A stretch of 64,000 nt of DNA from Halomonas borealis. GTDB taxonomy: Bacteria > Pseudomonadota > Gammaproteobacteria > Pseudomonadales > Halomonadaceae. The notes under the pieces are model-generated. The model saw nothing but the letters and a program-made list of their open reading frames with translations. It was not told the DNA's origin and did not search any database. Shown here one piece after another: positions 39,287 to 48,027 of the stretch. The translations under genes and the position numbers were made by a program. The stretch spans positions 62,001 through 126,000 of the forward strand of contig NZ_SDMO01000005.1 of NCBI RefSeq assembly GCF_004798905.1. Reading direction: 5' to 3'. Positions within the stretch are counted from its first letter, which is position 1; the number at the start of each line of letters is the position of its first letter.

Positions 39287-39907
39287 ATGTTAGAGAAACT
39301 GCGTGAGCGCCTGCAAGCACATGCGCCGCATCGGCTACGAGCCGACCTCCCCCAGGCCGCCGTGCTCATTCCCGTGGTGGCTCGCCCCGACCCTACGCTG
39401 TTGTTCACCCGCCGCGCCAGCCATCTCTCTACCCACAGCGGGCAGGTGGCCTTCCCCGGCGGCAAGCATGAGGATGGCGATTCCGATCTATTGGCCACCG
39501 CGCTACGCGAATCCGCCGAGGAGATCGCCCTGCCCTCCGCTCGGGTAGAGGTGCTCGGTCGGCTGTCGGAGGTACTCTCGCTGCACGGCCTCAAGGTCAC
39601 GCCCTATGTGGGCGTGATCCCGCCCGACCTGCCGCTGGTGGCCGACCCGGGCGAGCTGGATGCCATCTTCGAGGTCCCGCTGGCACACTTCCTGACCGAC
39701 CGCCGCACCCACACCGACGTGATCCGCGTCGACGGGCGCGACTACTTCGTCCCGAGCTATCGCCACGACGAGTTCGTGATCTGGGGATTGTCGTCGATGA
39801 TGCTGTCGGAGCTGTTGGCCGAGGGCTTCGGCATGCCGATCGACCTATCCCGGCGCCCCCCGGGCGAGCTGCGCTTCCACTCCGCGCGTCGGCTGGCCCC
39901 CTCATGA
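39287..39907 (+). CDS. CoA pyrophosphatase, Nudix family (NudL-like)
   Basis: A 206-residue protein similar to E. coli NudL/YeaB. LLFTRRASHLSTHSGQVAFPGG is the CoA-Nudix signature, and ATALRESAEEIAL is the catalytic helix. It cleaves CoA to 4'-phosphopantetheine and 3',5'-ADP in the family. The ATG used has a GGA-type site 7 bp away; an in-frame ATG 21 bp upstream has its purine run too close. Its stop overlaps the next start by ATGA. Confidence 0.9.
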   Translation: MLEKLRERLQAHAPHRLRADLPQAAVLIPVVARPDPTLLFTRRASHLSTHSGQVAFPGGKHEDGDSDLLATALRESAEEIALPSARVEVLGRLSEVLSLHGLKVTPYVGVIPPDLPLVADPGELDAIFEVPLAHFLTDRRTHTDVIRVDGRDYFVPSYRHDEFVIWGLSSMMLSELLAEGFGMPIDLSRRPPGELRFHSARRLAPS

Positions 39908-40554
39908 CCCCCCCTCACCTGCCGCCCGCCCGGCTGGCCGAGCTACTCGACGCCCTCGTCGAACAGGGCTGGTATCACGGCGAAGGCTTCCTTCCCGAAG
40001 CCCTGCATGCCCCGCTGTACGCCGAGATCGAGGCGATGGCCGCCCGCGAGGCCCTGGCCGCTGCCGGCGTCGGCCGCGGCACCGAACACCACCTGCGCCG
40101 CGATATCCGCGGCGACGCCATTCGCTGGTTCAACCGCGAAAGCCTGGCCCAGCGCCGTTACCTGGAGGCCATGGACGAACTGCAACAGGCCCTCAACCAA
40201 GCGCTGTTCCTGGGGCTGTTCGAGTACGAGGCCCACTTCGCCCGATATCCGCCGGACGCCTTCTACCGTCGACACCTGGACAGCTTCCGTGGCCGTGCCA
40301 ACCGGGTGATCTCCACCGTCGGCTATCTCAACCCCGATTGGCCCGCCGACGGCGGCGGCGAGATGGTCATCTACGACGCCGAGACGCCCGAGCGGGAGCT
40401 GACCCGCGTCCGCCCCGAGGCTGGCACCTTCGTGTGCTTCCTCTCCGACCGGGTGCCTCACGAGGTGCTGCCGACCCGCTATCCTCGCGACAGCATCGCC
40501 GGCTGGTTCCGGCGCAACGCCTCGTTGGGCGGCCGGGTCGACCCGTCACGCTGA
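39904..40554 (+). CDS. 2-oxoglutarate/Fe(II)-dependent dioxygenase
   Basis: A 216-residue protein of the prolyl-4-hydroxylase-like 2OG-Fe(II) family. FYRRHLDSF supplies the HxD iron ligands, RVPHEVLPT the distal histidine, and PRDSIAGWFRR the arginine that binds 2-oxoglutarate. Substrate unknown; bacterial relatives hydroxylate ribosomal or elongation-factor residues. Translationally coupled to the Nudix gene (ATGA). Confidence 0.85.
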   Translation: MTPPHLPPARLAELLDALVEQGWYHGEGFLPEALHAPLYAEIEAMAAREALAAAGVGRGTEHHLRRDIRGDAIRWFNRESLAQRRYLEAMDELQQALNQALFLGLFEYEAHFARYPPDAFYRRHLDSFRGRANRVISTVGYLNPDWPADGGGEMVIYDAETPERELTRVRPEAGTFVCFLSDRVPHEVLPTRYPRDSIAGWFRRNASLGGRVDPSR

Positions 40555-40584
40555 CGCCCCGAGCCTGCCTGGCACCAGGCCTGT

Positions 40585-41430
40585 TCAGTCGTTGAACGTG
40601 GCCGTCAGCGGCTCACCGACCCGCAAGGCCTGGCCGATGCCGTCGAGGGGGATGGCATTCTGGCCGAAGAAGGCCCCCTGCCAGCCCGGCTGGGTGTCCA
40701 TCTCCACCAGCGTCTTCAACGGCTCCTTGGGTACCGGCGCCTCCCCGGTGTGCGGGTCCTGGGTGATGATCTTGCAACGCTTGCAGGGCTTGCGCAGCCC
40801 CAGGCGCACGCCCGACACGAGGCTCAGCGCATCCCACTCGACCTCGGCGAAGGGCGCCTCGCCCTCGACCACCAGGTTGGGCCGAAAACGGCTCATCGGC
40901 ACGCGTTCGAGCCCCTTGGCGACGAGACGGTGGTTCAAGCGATCGAGCGAGGCCTGATGCGCCACCAATAGCGGATAGCCATCGGGGAAGGCGGTATGGG
41001 CCGTTTCGCCCCGGAGATAATCGGCCTCCACCGCGCGGCGGCGCTCCTCGGGGAAGCGCACCAGATGCAATCTCCCACGCTCGACGCCACCCAGCACCGC
41101 GGTCAGCCAGTCGGCCGCCTCTGCCCCCTCGTCCAGGGCCTCACAGGTATCGTTCCAGAGGCTCACCGCGAGGCGTGAAAGCCCACGAGGCCGCAGCGGT
41201 ATGCTCAACGGAGCGGCGTCGGGGTGCTCCAACACCAGCCTGTCTTCCTCGAGGCGTACCGCCACCCGCGCCATGGTGGGGCGCTCGCGCTGGGTGACGA
41301 AACGACCTCGGGCGTCGACGACCATCCAGTGGCGATCGAAAGCCAGACCGCGCTCGGTGAGCGTGGCCTCCTCGAGCGTGATGCCACGCAGTGACTTGAC
41401 CGGATAGATATTGAGCTGAGAGATATGCAT
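40585..41430 (-). CDS. MOSC-domain protein (YcbX/mARC-like)
   Basis: A 281-residue protein with an N-terminal MOSC beta-barrel domain (QLNIYPVKSLRGITLEEATLTERGLAFDRHWMVVD) and a C-terminal MOSC domain with RKPCKRCKIITQDPHTGE, whose cysteine binds molybdenum cofactor. YcbX-type enzymes reduce N-hydroxylated bases. No C-terminal ferredoxin domain, unlike E. coli YcbX, so a separate reductase is needed. GGAGG precedes the ATG. Confidence 0.9.
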   Translation of the reverse strand: MHISQLNIYPVKSLRGITLEEATLTERGLAFDRHWMVVDARGRFVTQRERPTMARVAVRLEEDRLVLEHPDAAPLSIPLRPRGLSRLAVSLWNDTCEALDEGAEAADWLTAVLGGVERGRLHLVRFPEERRRAVEADYLRGETAHTAFPDGYPLLVAHQASLDRLNHRLVAKGLERVPMSRFRPNLVVEGEAPFAEVEWDALSLVSGVRLGLRKPCKRCKIITQDPHTGEAPVPKEPLKTLVEMDTQPGWQGAFFGQNAIPLDGIGQALRVGEPLTATFND

Positions 41431-41566
41431 CCCTGCCTCCCTGGCACTGATGGAAGCGCTCACTCTACCAAGCCCGCCCCGCGATTGCCTCGCCCTTCCC
41501 CGCCGCTGTCCGGGCGATTACCCTTCTCAGGCTAACTCGACAACCGCCTGCCATCAGGACACCGCC

Positions 41567-42475
41567 ATGACCTCGGCCGACACCCTCCGCCTGATCCTGC
41601 TCTCTTCGCTGTGGGGCCTGTCGTTCATCTTCATGCGCGTGGCGGTGCCCGAATTCGGCCCGGTGCCGCTGATCCTCGTTCGCATGGGCGTGGGGGCCCT
41701 GCTGATGTTGCCGCTGCTGTTCGGCGTCCATTATCTGCGCCAGGTTCGAGACAACGCCGGCAAGCTGATGCTACTGGGGCTGGTCAACCATGTGCTGCCG
41801 TTCTCCCTGCTGGCACTGGCCACCACCCGGCTGGAGGCCGGCTTCACCTCGCTGATCAACGCCACCACCCCGCTGTTCACCGCCTTGCTCGGCGCGCTGT
41901 TCTTCGCCACCCCGGTCCCTCGCCGTCAGTACCTGGGCCTGGCACTGGCCTTCTTCGGGGTCTATGTGCTTTCCGCCAAACGGCTGGACTTCTCCCTCGG
42001 CGGCGACGGCTGGTTCATCCTCGCAGTGCTCGGCGCCACCTTCTGCTACGGCATCGCCACCAACTACTCCAAGACCTATCTATCGCACCTGCCGGTACGC
42101 GTGCTGGCTGCCGGCAGCTGCGCCATGTCGGGGCTGATCCTGCTGCTCCCCGGCCTGTGGCTGTGGCCTCAGGCGCCTATCAGCGCCCTGGGCTGGGCCA
42201 ACGGCCTCGCCCTGGCGGCCTTCAGCACCACCCTGGCCTTCCTGCTCTACTTCGGGCTGATCGCCAGCGCCGGGGCCACCGCCACCTCCACGGTGACCTT
42301 CCTGGTACCGATCAGCGCCCTGCTGTGGGGTTATGTGCTGCTCGACGAGACGCTGAGCCTACAGATCCTGGCCGGCATGACCATCACCCTGGTCGGCACC
42401 GCCATCGCCACCGGCATGCTGCGACCGGGATGGCCCGCACGCCTGCTCCGTCGACGCGGAAAGCATCCCGACTGA
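41567..42475 (+). CDS. EamA/DMT-family transporter
   Basis: A 302-residue inner-membrane protein with ten predicted helices in two EamA repeats. LLSSLWGLSFIFMRVAV and LATTRLEAGFTSLINATTPLFTALLG mark repeat 1; FLVPISALLWGYVLLDETLS marks repeat 2. Substrate not predictable. AGGAC before the ATG; the longer upstream frame overlaps the MOSC promoter region. Confidence 0.9.
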   Translation: MTSADTLRLILLSSLWGLSFIFMRVAVPEFGPVPLILVRMGVGALLMLPLLFGVHYLRQVRDNAGKLMLLGLVNHVLPFSLLALATTRLEAGFTSLINATTPLFTALLGALFFATPVPRRQYLGLALAFFGVYVLSAKRLDFSLGGDGWFILAVLGATFCYGIATNYSKTYLSHLPVRVLAAGSCAMSGLILLLPGLWLWPQAPISALGWANGLALAAFSTTLAFLLYFGLIASAGATATSTVTFLVPISALLWGYVLLDETLSLQILAGMTITLVGTAIATGMLRPGWPARLLRRRGKHPD

Positions 42476-42569
42476 ACCCAACGACAGCCTCGGGGTAGCG
42501 CAGAGCAAGACAAGACGGCCATGGCGTCGCCGCCATGGCCGTCGATCTGGCTGAAGGCGCGGGCGCCGT

Positions 42570-43343
42570 TCAGAAATTCGGTGGGCGCTTCTCGACGAAG
42601 GCGCCCATGCCTTCGCGCTGCTCCTCGCCGGCGAAGCACAGCGCGAACAGGCTGGTTTCCAGGGCCAGCGCGCTATCCAGATCCTGGTCCAGCCCGTCGT
42701 GGATGGCCTGCTTGGCGCCACGCACCGCCTGGGGACCGTTGCCGGCCAATTGCTGGGTCAGCTCGGCGGCATAGCTTTCGAGCTCGGTCTGGGACATGAC
42801 CCGGTTGACCAGGCCGATGCGCAGCGCATCATGGGCATCGATCTTGCGCCCGGTGGTGACCAGGTCCAGGGCCATGGCCGGGCCGACACGGCGCGGCAGA
42901 CGCTGGGTGCCACCGAAGCCGGGGATCACCCCGAGCAACACCTCCGGCTGGCCGAACACGGCGTTGTCGCTGGCCACCGCCCAGTCGCAGGCCAGCGCCA
43001 GCTCGCAGCCACCGCCCAGGCAGAAGCCATTGACCAGCGCCACCACCGGTACCGGCAACGCCTCCAGCCGCTTGAGGGTGGCGAGCGCCTGGCCGGCGAA
43101 GTCGCGGGCCTGAAGCGCGCTCTGGTCACGCATCTCGGTGATGTCCGCGCCGGCCACGAAGGCCTTCTCGCCGGCGCCGGTGATCAGCACCGCCCGCAGG
43201 TCGTCGCGGGCCTCGAGTTCGTCGAGCGTTGCCGACAGGGCGGCGATGACATCGCTGTTGAGGGCGTTGAGCGCCTTGGGGCGCGTGATGGTCAGGCGGA
43301 CCACTCCGGCGTCGTCCTGCACCTCGATCGGTTGCTCGCTCAT
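42570..43343 (-). CDS. Enoyl-CoA hydratase/isomerase family protein
   Basis: A 257-residue crotonase. NGFCLGGGCELALACD gives the oxyanion hole and the first catalytic glutamate; GQPEVLLGVIPGFGGTQRLPR gives the second, so hydratase activity is expected. Same strand as the acyl-CoA dehydrogenase 139 bp upstream. Substrate chain length not predictable. Confidence 0.9.
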   Translation of the reverse strand: MSEQPIEVQDDAGVVRLTITRPKALNALNSDVIAALSATLDELEARDDLRAVLITGAGEKAFVAGADITEMRDQSALQARDFAGQALATLKRLEALPVPVVALVNGFCLGGGCELALACDWAVASDNAVFGQPEVLLGVIPGFGGTQRLPRRVGPAMALDLVTTGRKIDAHDALRIGLVNRVMSQTELESYAAELTQQLAGNGPQAVRGAKQAIHDGLDQDLDSALALETSLFALCFAGEEQREGMGAFVEKRPPNF

Positions 43344-43482
43344 GATGACTCCTCATTCGATGGAAGACGGATTCATCCCACCCTAGCGAACGCTTGGTCG
43401 AGCGACAATCACGGCTTTGGTCGCGTTCGACCATCGCCTTCGCGCCATCCCCGGCGATGCCACCACGCATCGGCCAGCGAGC

Positions 43483-45276
43483 TCAGAGGCTGGCCGGGTC
43501 CACCGACACCAGGCTCGCCATGCCGGCCTCGATCGCCGCGAGCCGGGCGCGCCCCTCGGGCAGCCAGTGGCGTAGCCCGAAGTCCGCCGACGCCAGCTTG
43601 GCGCGGTAGAAGTCGTCGTCGCTGCCTGCGGCCAGGGCCGCCTCGGCTCGTAGCGCGGAGCGCCCCAGCTGCCAGGCACACAGCACATGGCCGGCCAGGC
43701 TCGAGAACGGCGTGGCGAAGGCCTGGATGGCATCCGCACCGTTCTGCGGGTCGGCGCCCGCGGTCAACACCACGCTCATGGCCGAACGCAGGTCGGCGAC
43801 GCCCCCGGCCAGGCTCTCGCCCAGCGGACGCAGGGCGTCACGGGCGGTGAGGGCCGCGGCGGTGGCCGCCACCTCATCGAGCAGGCTCGACAGGGCCGCG
43901 CCACCATCGCGGGCCAGCTTGCGCCCCGCCAGATCCAGGGCCTGGATGCCGTTAGTGCCCTCGTAGATGGGCGCGATGCGCGCATCGCGCAGCAGCTGGG
44001 CGGCCCCGGTCTCTTCGATGTAGCCCATGCCACCGTGCACCTGCACGCCCAGCGAGGCGATCTCCACCGCCTGGTCGGTAGCAAACGCCTTGATCACCGG
44101 GATCAGCACCTCGGCGCGCGCCTGGGCGGCGGCGCGCTCATCGGCCTCGGCGGCGTGGCGGGCGCGGTCCATCTGCGCCGCGCCGGTCAGTGCCAGGGCC
44201 CGCAACGCGTCGACCCGAGCCCGCATGGAGAGCAACATGCGCTTGACGTCCAGGTGATCGGCGATGGCGCACGGCTCGCCGTGGCGGCGCCCCTGCATCC
44301 GTTCCAGGGCGTAATCGCGCGCCTGCTGACAGGCCCGCTCGGCGACCCCGATGCCCTGGATACCGACCTTGTGGCGCGCCTCGTTCATCATGGTGAACAT
44401 GTGGTTGAGGCCACGCCCCGCCTCGCCGACCAGATAGCCGACGGCGCCCTCTCGCTCGCCGAAGCTCAGCGAGCAGGTCGGTGAGCCGTGGATGCCGAGC
44501 TTATGCTCGAGCCCCGTGCAACGCACGTCGTTGCGTGCGCCGAGCGAGCCGTCCGCCTCGACCAGGAACTTGGGCACCAGGAACAGCGAGATGCCCTTGT
44601 TGCCCTCGGGCGCATCCGGGGTCCGCGCCAGCACCAGGTGCAGGATGTTCTCGGCGGCCTCGTGCTCGCCCCAGGTGATGAAGATCTTCTGGCCACGCAG
44701 CCGGTAATGATCGCCTGGCTCATCGGGGCAAGGCACCGCCTGGGTGCGCACCCGTGAGAGGTCGGACCCCGCCTGGGGCTCGGTGAGGTTCATGGTGCCG
44801 GTCCAACGGCCCTCGACCAACGGCGCCAGGTAGGTCGCCTGCTGCATCTCGCTGCCGTGGCGGGCCAGCGCTTCGATGGCGCCGGCGGTCAGCATCGGGC
44901 ATAGCCCCAGCGCCATGTTGGCGCCGTGCAGCATCTCCTGCACCGCGCTGGCCACCACCTCCGGCAGGCCCTGGCCGCCCTGGGCCTGGGCGACGCCGAT
45001 GCCATTCCAGCCACCCTCGGCATAGGCCCGGTAAGCGTCGGCGAAGCCCTCGGGTAACGCGACGCCACCATCCTCGCGACGCCGGCACCCCTGGCGGTCG
45101 CCGACGGCATTGAGCGGCGCCCAGACCTCGCCGGTCAGCCGGCCGGCCTCCTCGAGCACGGCCTCGACCAGGTCGGGGCCGACCTCCTCGAAGCCGGGCA
45201 GGGAGAGCGAGCCATGCTCGAGGAGTTCCTCGAGCACGAAGCGAACGTCGCGAAGCGGGGGGGCATAAGGCGTCAT
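43483..45276 (-). CDS. Acyl-CoA dehydrogenase, long (about 600-residue) DmdC-like type
   Basis: A 597-residue flavoprotein. It has an extra N-terminal domain (1-75), the middle beta domain with MNLTEPQAGSDLSRVRT, and a C-terminal extension. The RDARIAPIYEGTNGIQALDLAGRKL motif with its catalytic glutamate is typical of the group annotated as 3-methylmercaptopropionyl-CoA dehydrogenase (DmdC) or medium-chain acyl-CoA dehydrogenases; this annotation is known to be overcalled. GAGG-type site upstream. Followed by the crotonase gene, which makes a two-step oxidation/hydration pair plausible. Confidence 0.88.
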   Translation of the reverse strand: MTPYAPPLRDVRFVLEELLEHGSLSLPGFEEVGPDLVEAVLEEAGRLTGEVWAPLNAVGDRQGCRRREDGGVALPEGFADAYRAYAEGGWNGIGVAQAQGGQGLPEVVASAVQEMLHGANMALGLCPMLTAGAIEALARHGSEMQQATYLAPLVEGRWTGTMNLTEPQAGSDLSRVRTQAVPCPDEPGDHYRLRGQKIFITWGEHEAAENILHLVLARTPDAPEGNKGISLFLVPKFLVEADGSLGARNDVRCTGLEHKLGIHGSPTCSLSFGEREGAVGYLVGEAGRGLNHMFTMMNEARHKVGIQGIGVAERACQQARDYALERMQGRRHGEPCAIADHLDVKRMLLSMRARVDALRALALTGAAQMDRARHAAEADERAAAQARAEVLIPVIKAFATDQAVEIASLGVQVHGGMGYIEETGAAQLLRDARIAPIYEGTNGIQALDLAGRKLARDGGAALSSLLDEVAATAAALTARDALRPLGESLAGGVADLRSAMSVVLTAGADPQNGADAIQAFATPFSSLAGHVLCAWQLGRSALRAEAALAAGSDDDFYRAKLASADFGLRHWLPEGRARLAAIEAGMASLVSVDPASL

Positions 45277-45381
45277 CGGAGGACCTCGAAAAGAAAACAC
45301 TCCGGCGAGCCTAGATTCACGACGCCTCATACACCATTAGCCGTAGGTCGGGCCCCGCCGACAGCGCCGTCCACGCCCCCT

Positions 45382-46026
45382 TCACCGTCGGCGCTTTTGC
45401 AGCAACACGACATCATCGGCCGGGAATTCCACCCGCAGCTGCCAGCGCTCGGCGAGCCAGTGAAAGCTCGCCTCGCCGAAGAAGCAGACATGAGTCGGGT
45501 CGAGGATGTAGTGCCAGCCGACGAACGCCTCGGCCGAGCGTACCCGCTTGGTCATCAGCCCCAGCCAACCATCGGGGGCCAGCAGCTCGATCAGGCGCTC
45601 GAGCTCGCGACCCGGCGCGAACAGATGCTCGACCACCTCGGTGGCGGTGATGAAGTCGTAGCGCCGCTCGAGCGCTCGTTCATCCGGCGCGTAGAAGGGA
45701 TCGTAGATCGCCATCGGGTGGCCGGCCTCCTCGAACATCACCGACAGCGTCGGCCCGGGCCCGGCGCCGAAGTCGAGCCCCCGGGCGCCGGGCTCGAGGC
45801 GCGCCGTCAATGGCTCGAAGAGCCGCGACAGGAAGCGGCGATAGCCGGCGTCGTCGGATGAGTTCTCGTGACGATCGTAGACCGCCTTCTCAGCGACCGG
45901 CCCGAGACGCTGATGCGCCGGCACGAACACCAGCGTGCAGTGCCGACACTGGCGATAGTCGCGCCGCGCATCACGATGGTAGGGAGTGTGGTCGGTGGAT
46001 GCGCATAGCGGACAGATCGGCATCAT
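45382..46026 (-). CDS. Class I SAM-dependent methyltransferase with N-terminal zinc ribbon
   Basis: A 214-residue protein. CPLC at the N-terminus and CRHC about 25 residues later form a probable zinc ribbon. The SAM motif GLDFGAGPGPTLSVM follows near residue 83, then EVVEHLFAPGRELERLIELLAPDGWLGLM. Related to UbiE/COQ5-like methyltransferases with ribbons, substrate unknown. Two adjacent ATGs; a start 24 bp earlier is also possible. Confidence 0.83.
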   Translation of the reverse strand: MMPICPLCASTDHTPYHRDARRDYRQCRHCTLVFVPAHQRLGPVAEKAVYDRHENSSDDAGYRRFLSRLFEPLTARLEPGARGLDFGAGPGPTLSVMFEEAGHPMAIYDPFYAPDERALERRYDFITATEVVEHLFAPGRELERLIELLAPDGWLGLMTKRVRSAEAFVGWHYILDPTHVCFFGEASFHWLAERWQLRVEFPADDVVLLQKRRR

Positions 46027-46065
46027 CGTATTCTCTGTGGCAGGACTCACTTCAAGGAGGCATGC

Positions 46066-46446
46066 ATGCTGTCAGGTCTCGACCACCTGGTCATCACCGT
46101 GACCGATATTTCGCGCGCCGTGGATTTCTACACCCGCGTGCTGGGGCTGGATGTCCGCTACCGAGATCAGGAGCGCGTGGACCTGATGCTCGGCGACATG
46201 GCCCTGCGCCTGCACTGGACCACCACCGACATCCAGCCACGCGCCGCCACGCCCACCCCGGGCAGCCTCGACCTATGCCTGCGCAGCCTGTTGCCCCTCG
46301 ACGAGGTCCTCCAGCACCTGGAGGCGCTCTCCATCGAGGTCGAACTCGGCCCGGTGAGCCGTCAGGGGGCCAACGGCGCCATCGAGTCGCTCTACCTGCG
46401 CGACCCCGACGGCAACCTGCTCGAGATCAGCCGACCCAGGCGCTGA
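46066..46446 (+). CDS. VOC-family (glyoxalase-like) protein
   Basis: A 126-residue single VOC fold: GLDHLVITVTDISRAVDFYTRVLGLDV at the start and ESLYLRDPDGNLLEIS at the end, supplying metal-ligand His and Glu. Similar to YaeR/VOC virulence-type proteins; substrate unknown. Its start is 39 bp from the divergent methyltransferase. Confidence 0.85.
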   Translation: MLSGLDHLVITVTDISRAVDFYTRVLGLDVRYRDQERVDLMLGDMALRLHWTTTDIQPRAATPTPGSLDLCLRSLLPLDEVLQHLEALSIEVELGPVSRQGANGAIESLYLRDPDGNLLEISRPRR

Positions 46447-46522
46447 GCGTTCCACACGCTGGCATCGCCGACATGGGTCAGTATCATGGAGGCCGATGCT
46501 TTCCTCACTGCAAGGACGACCG

Positions 46523-46906
46523 ATGAACGAGCACGACCCCATGCGCCACGACGCCGTGACCAGCGACGAGACCGCGTCTCCCGACACCACCATGGCGATC
46601 GTCGTCTATGCCCTGCATCTGGCCGGCGTCGTCACCGGCGGGCTGACCTCGCTGGTCGGCGTGGTGATCGCCTACGTCTATCGTGGCAAGGGGCCGGCCT
46701 GGCTCGACGAGCACTATCGCTACCAGATCCGTACCTTCTGGATCGGTCTGCTCTACTTCGCCCTCTCCGGCCTGCTGACCTTCGTGATCATCGGCTTTCT
46801 GACCTGGTTGCTGAGCGTGATCTGGCTGGTCATCCGCTGCGTCAAGGGCTTCAAGGGGCTTCAGGAGCAACGCTCGCCGGACAACGCCGACACCTGGCTG
46901 ATCTGA
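46523..46906 (+). CDS. DUF4870-like small membrane protein
   Basis: A 127-residue protein with a charged N-terminus, then hydrophobic segments around 24-50, 65-85 and 90-105, and HYRYQIRTFWIGLLYF, typical of DUF4870. Function unknown. AAGGA lies 8 bp before the ATG; four bases separate it from the acyltransferase gene. Confidence 0.78.
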   Translation: MNEHDPMRHDAVTSDETASPDTTMAIVVYALHLAGVVTGGLTSLVGVVIAYVYRGKGPAWLDEHYRYQIRTFWIGLLYFALSGLLTFVIIGFLTWLLSVIWLVIRCVKGFKGLQEQRSPDNADTWLI

Positions 46907-46909
46907 CCC

Positions 46910-47839
46910 ATGGCCGAGACGCAAGAGACCCAGGGACACCTGCAGGCCCGGCTGATCTCGGGCCTGTGGCGGACCCTCGCCAACTGGCGCCCCGCCGCCT
47001 TGTGGCGCCTGTCGCGCCTGGTCGGCCCACTGGTTCAGGTCGGCAGCCGACGGGAGCGCCGGGTGACGCGCATCAACCTGGCGCAGGCCTATGCCGAGCG
47101 GCCCGCAGCCGAGCGCCGTCGCCTGGCTCGTCACAGCCTGGTACACTCCAGCGCCACCATGCTCGAACTGGGCCAGGCCTGGATGGGCGAGCCGCACGAC
47201 CTCGAGGCCAGCATCCTCGAGGTGCAGGGCCGCGAGCTGCTCGACGAGGCCCGCGCCGAGGGCCGCGGCGTGATCGTGCTGGCCCCCCATTTCGGTAACT
47301 GGGAGGTGCTCAACTTCTGGCTGTCGGGGCACTTCCCCTTCACTGCCATGTACGAGCCGCCCAAGCTCGCCCCGCTCGACCCGGTCATTCGTCATGGCCG
47401 CGAACGACGTGGGGCCCAGCTGGTTCCCACCAACCCGCGCGGCGTGGCGGCCTTGCTCAAGGCGCTCAAGCGTGGCGAGACGGTGGGCATCCTGCCGGAC
47501 CAGGTCCCCAGCTGGGGCAGCGGAGTGTTCGCGCCCTTCTTCGGCCGACCGGCCTACACCGCGACCCTGCTGCCCAAGCTGGTGGCTCGCACCGAGGCCC
47601 GAGTGGTCACCGGCGTGGCACGGCGCCTGCCTGGCAGGGGCTTCGCGCTGCACTTCCTGGCCGCCGACGCGCGCGTCTATGCCAACGACGAGTCCACCTC
47701 GGCCGCCGGGGTGAACGCCTGCGTAGAGGCCGCCATCGCCCTGGACCCGGCTCAGTATCAGTGGGAATACAAGCGCTACGGCAAGATCCCCGAGAAGCTC
47801 GAGGGCCGACCGGACTGGAAGCGCTATCGCCTATACTGA
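46910..47839 (+). CDS. LpxL/LpxM-like lipid A acyltransferase
   Basis: A 309-residue inner-membrane acyltransferase. The catalytic HX4E motif is HFGNWE near residue 126, followed by MYEPPKLAPLDPVIRHGR and LPDQVPSWGSGVFAPFFGR, as in LpxL/LpxM/HtrB proteins that add secondary acyl chains to Kdo2-lipid A. Which acyl position cannot be told; no other lpx gene is near. Sits upstream of opgGH. Confidence 0.9.
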   Translation: MAETQETQGHLQARLISGLWRTLANWRPAALWRLSRLVGPLVQVGSRRERRVTRINLAQAYAERPAAERRRLARHSLVHSSATMLELGQAWMGEPHDLEASILEVQGRELLDEARAEGRGVIVLAPHFGNWEVLNFWLSGHFPFTAMYEPPKLAPLDPVIRHGRERRGAQLVPTNPRGVAALLKALKRGETVGILPDQVPSWGSGVFAPFFGRPAYTATLLPKLVARTEARVVTGVARRLPGRGFALHFLAADARVYANDESTSAAGVNACVEAAIALDPAQYQWEYKRYGKIPEKLEGRPDWKRYRLY

Positions 47840-48027
47840 GCGCCCTGCATACCGGGTCGAAGGAACCATACCGGCGAGACGCTGACCAACTTCCCGAACA
47901 ACACGCATCCAAGAGGCCCGTTCGTATCGACCACGACGCACGGACAGATCACCACCATAGCAACGCCATATCCCCCTGGACCGGCTCGCGCAGGGAACGC
48001 CGGCGGGATCCCGAGGAGAGTCACCCT

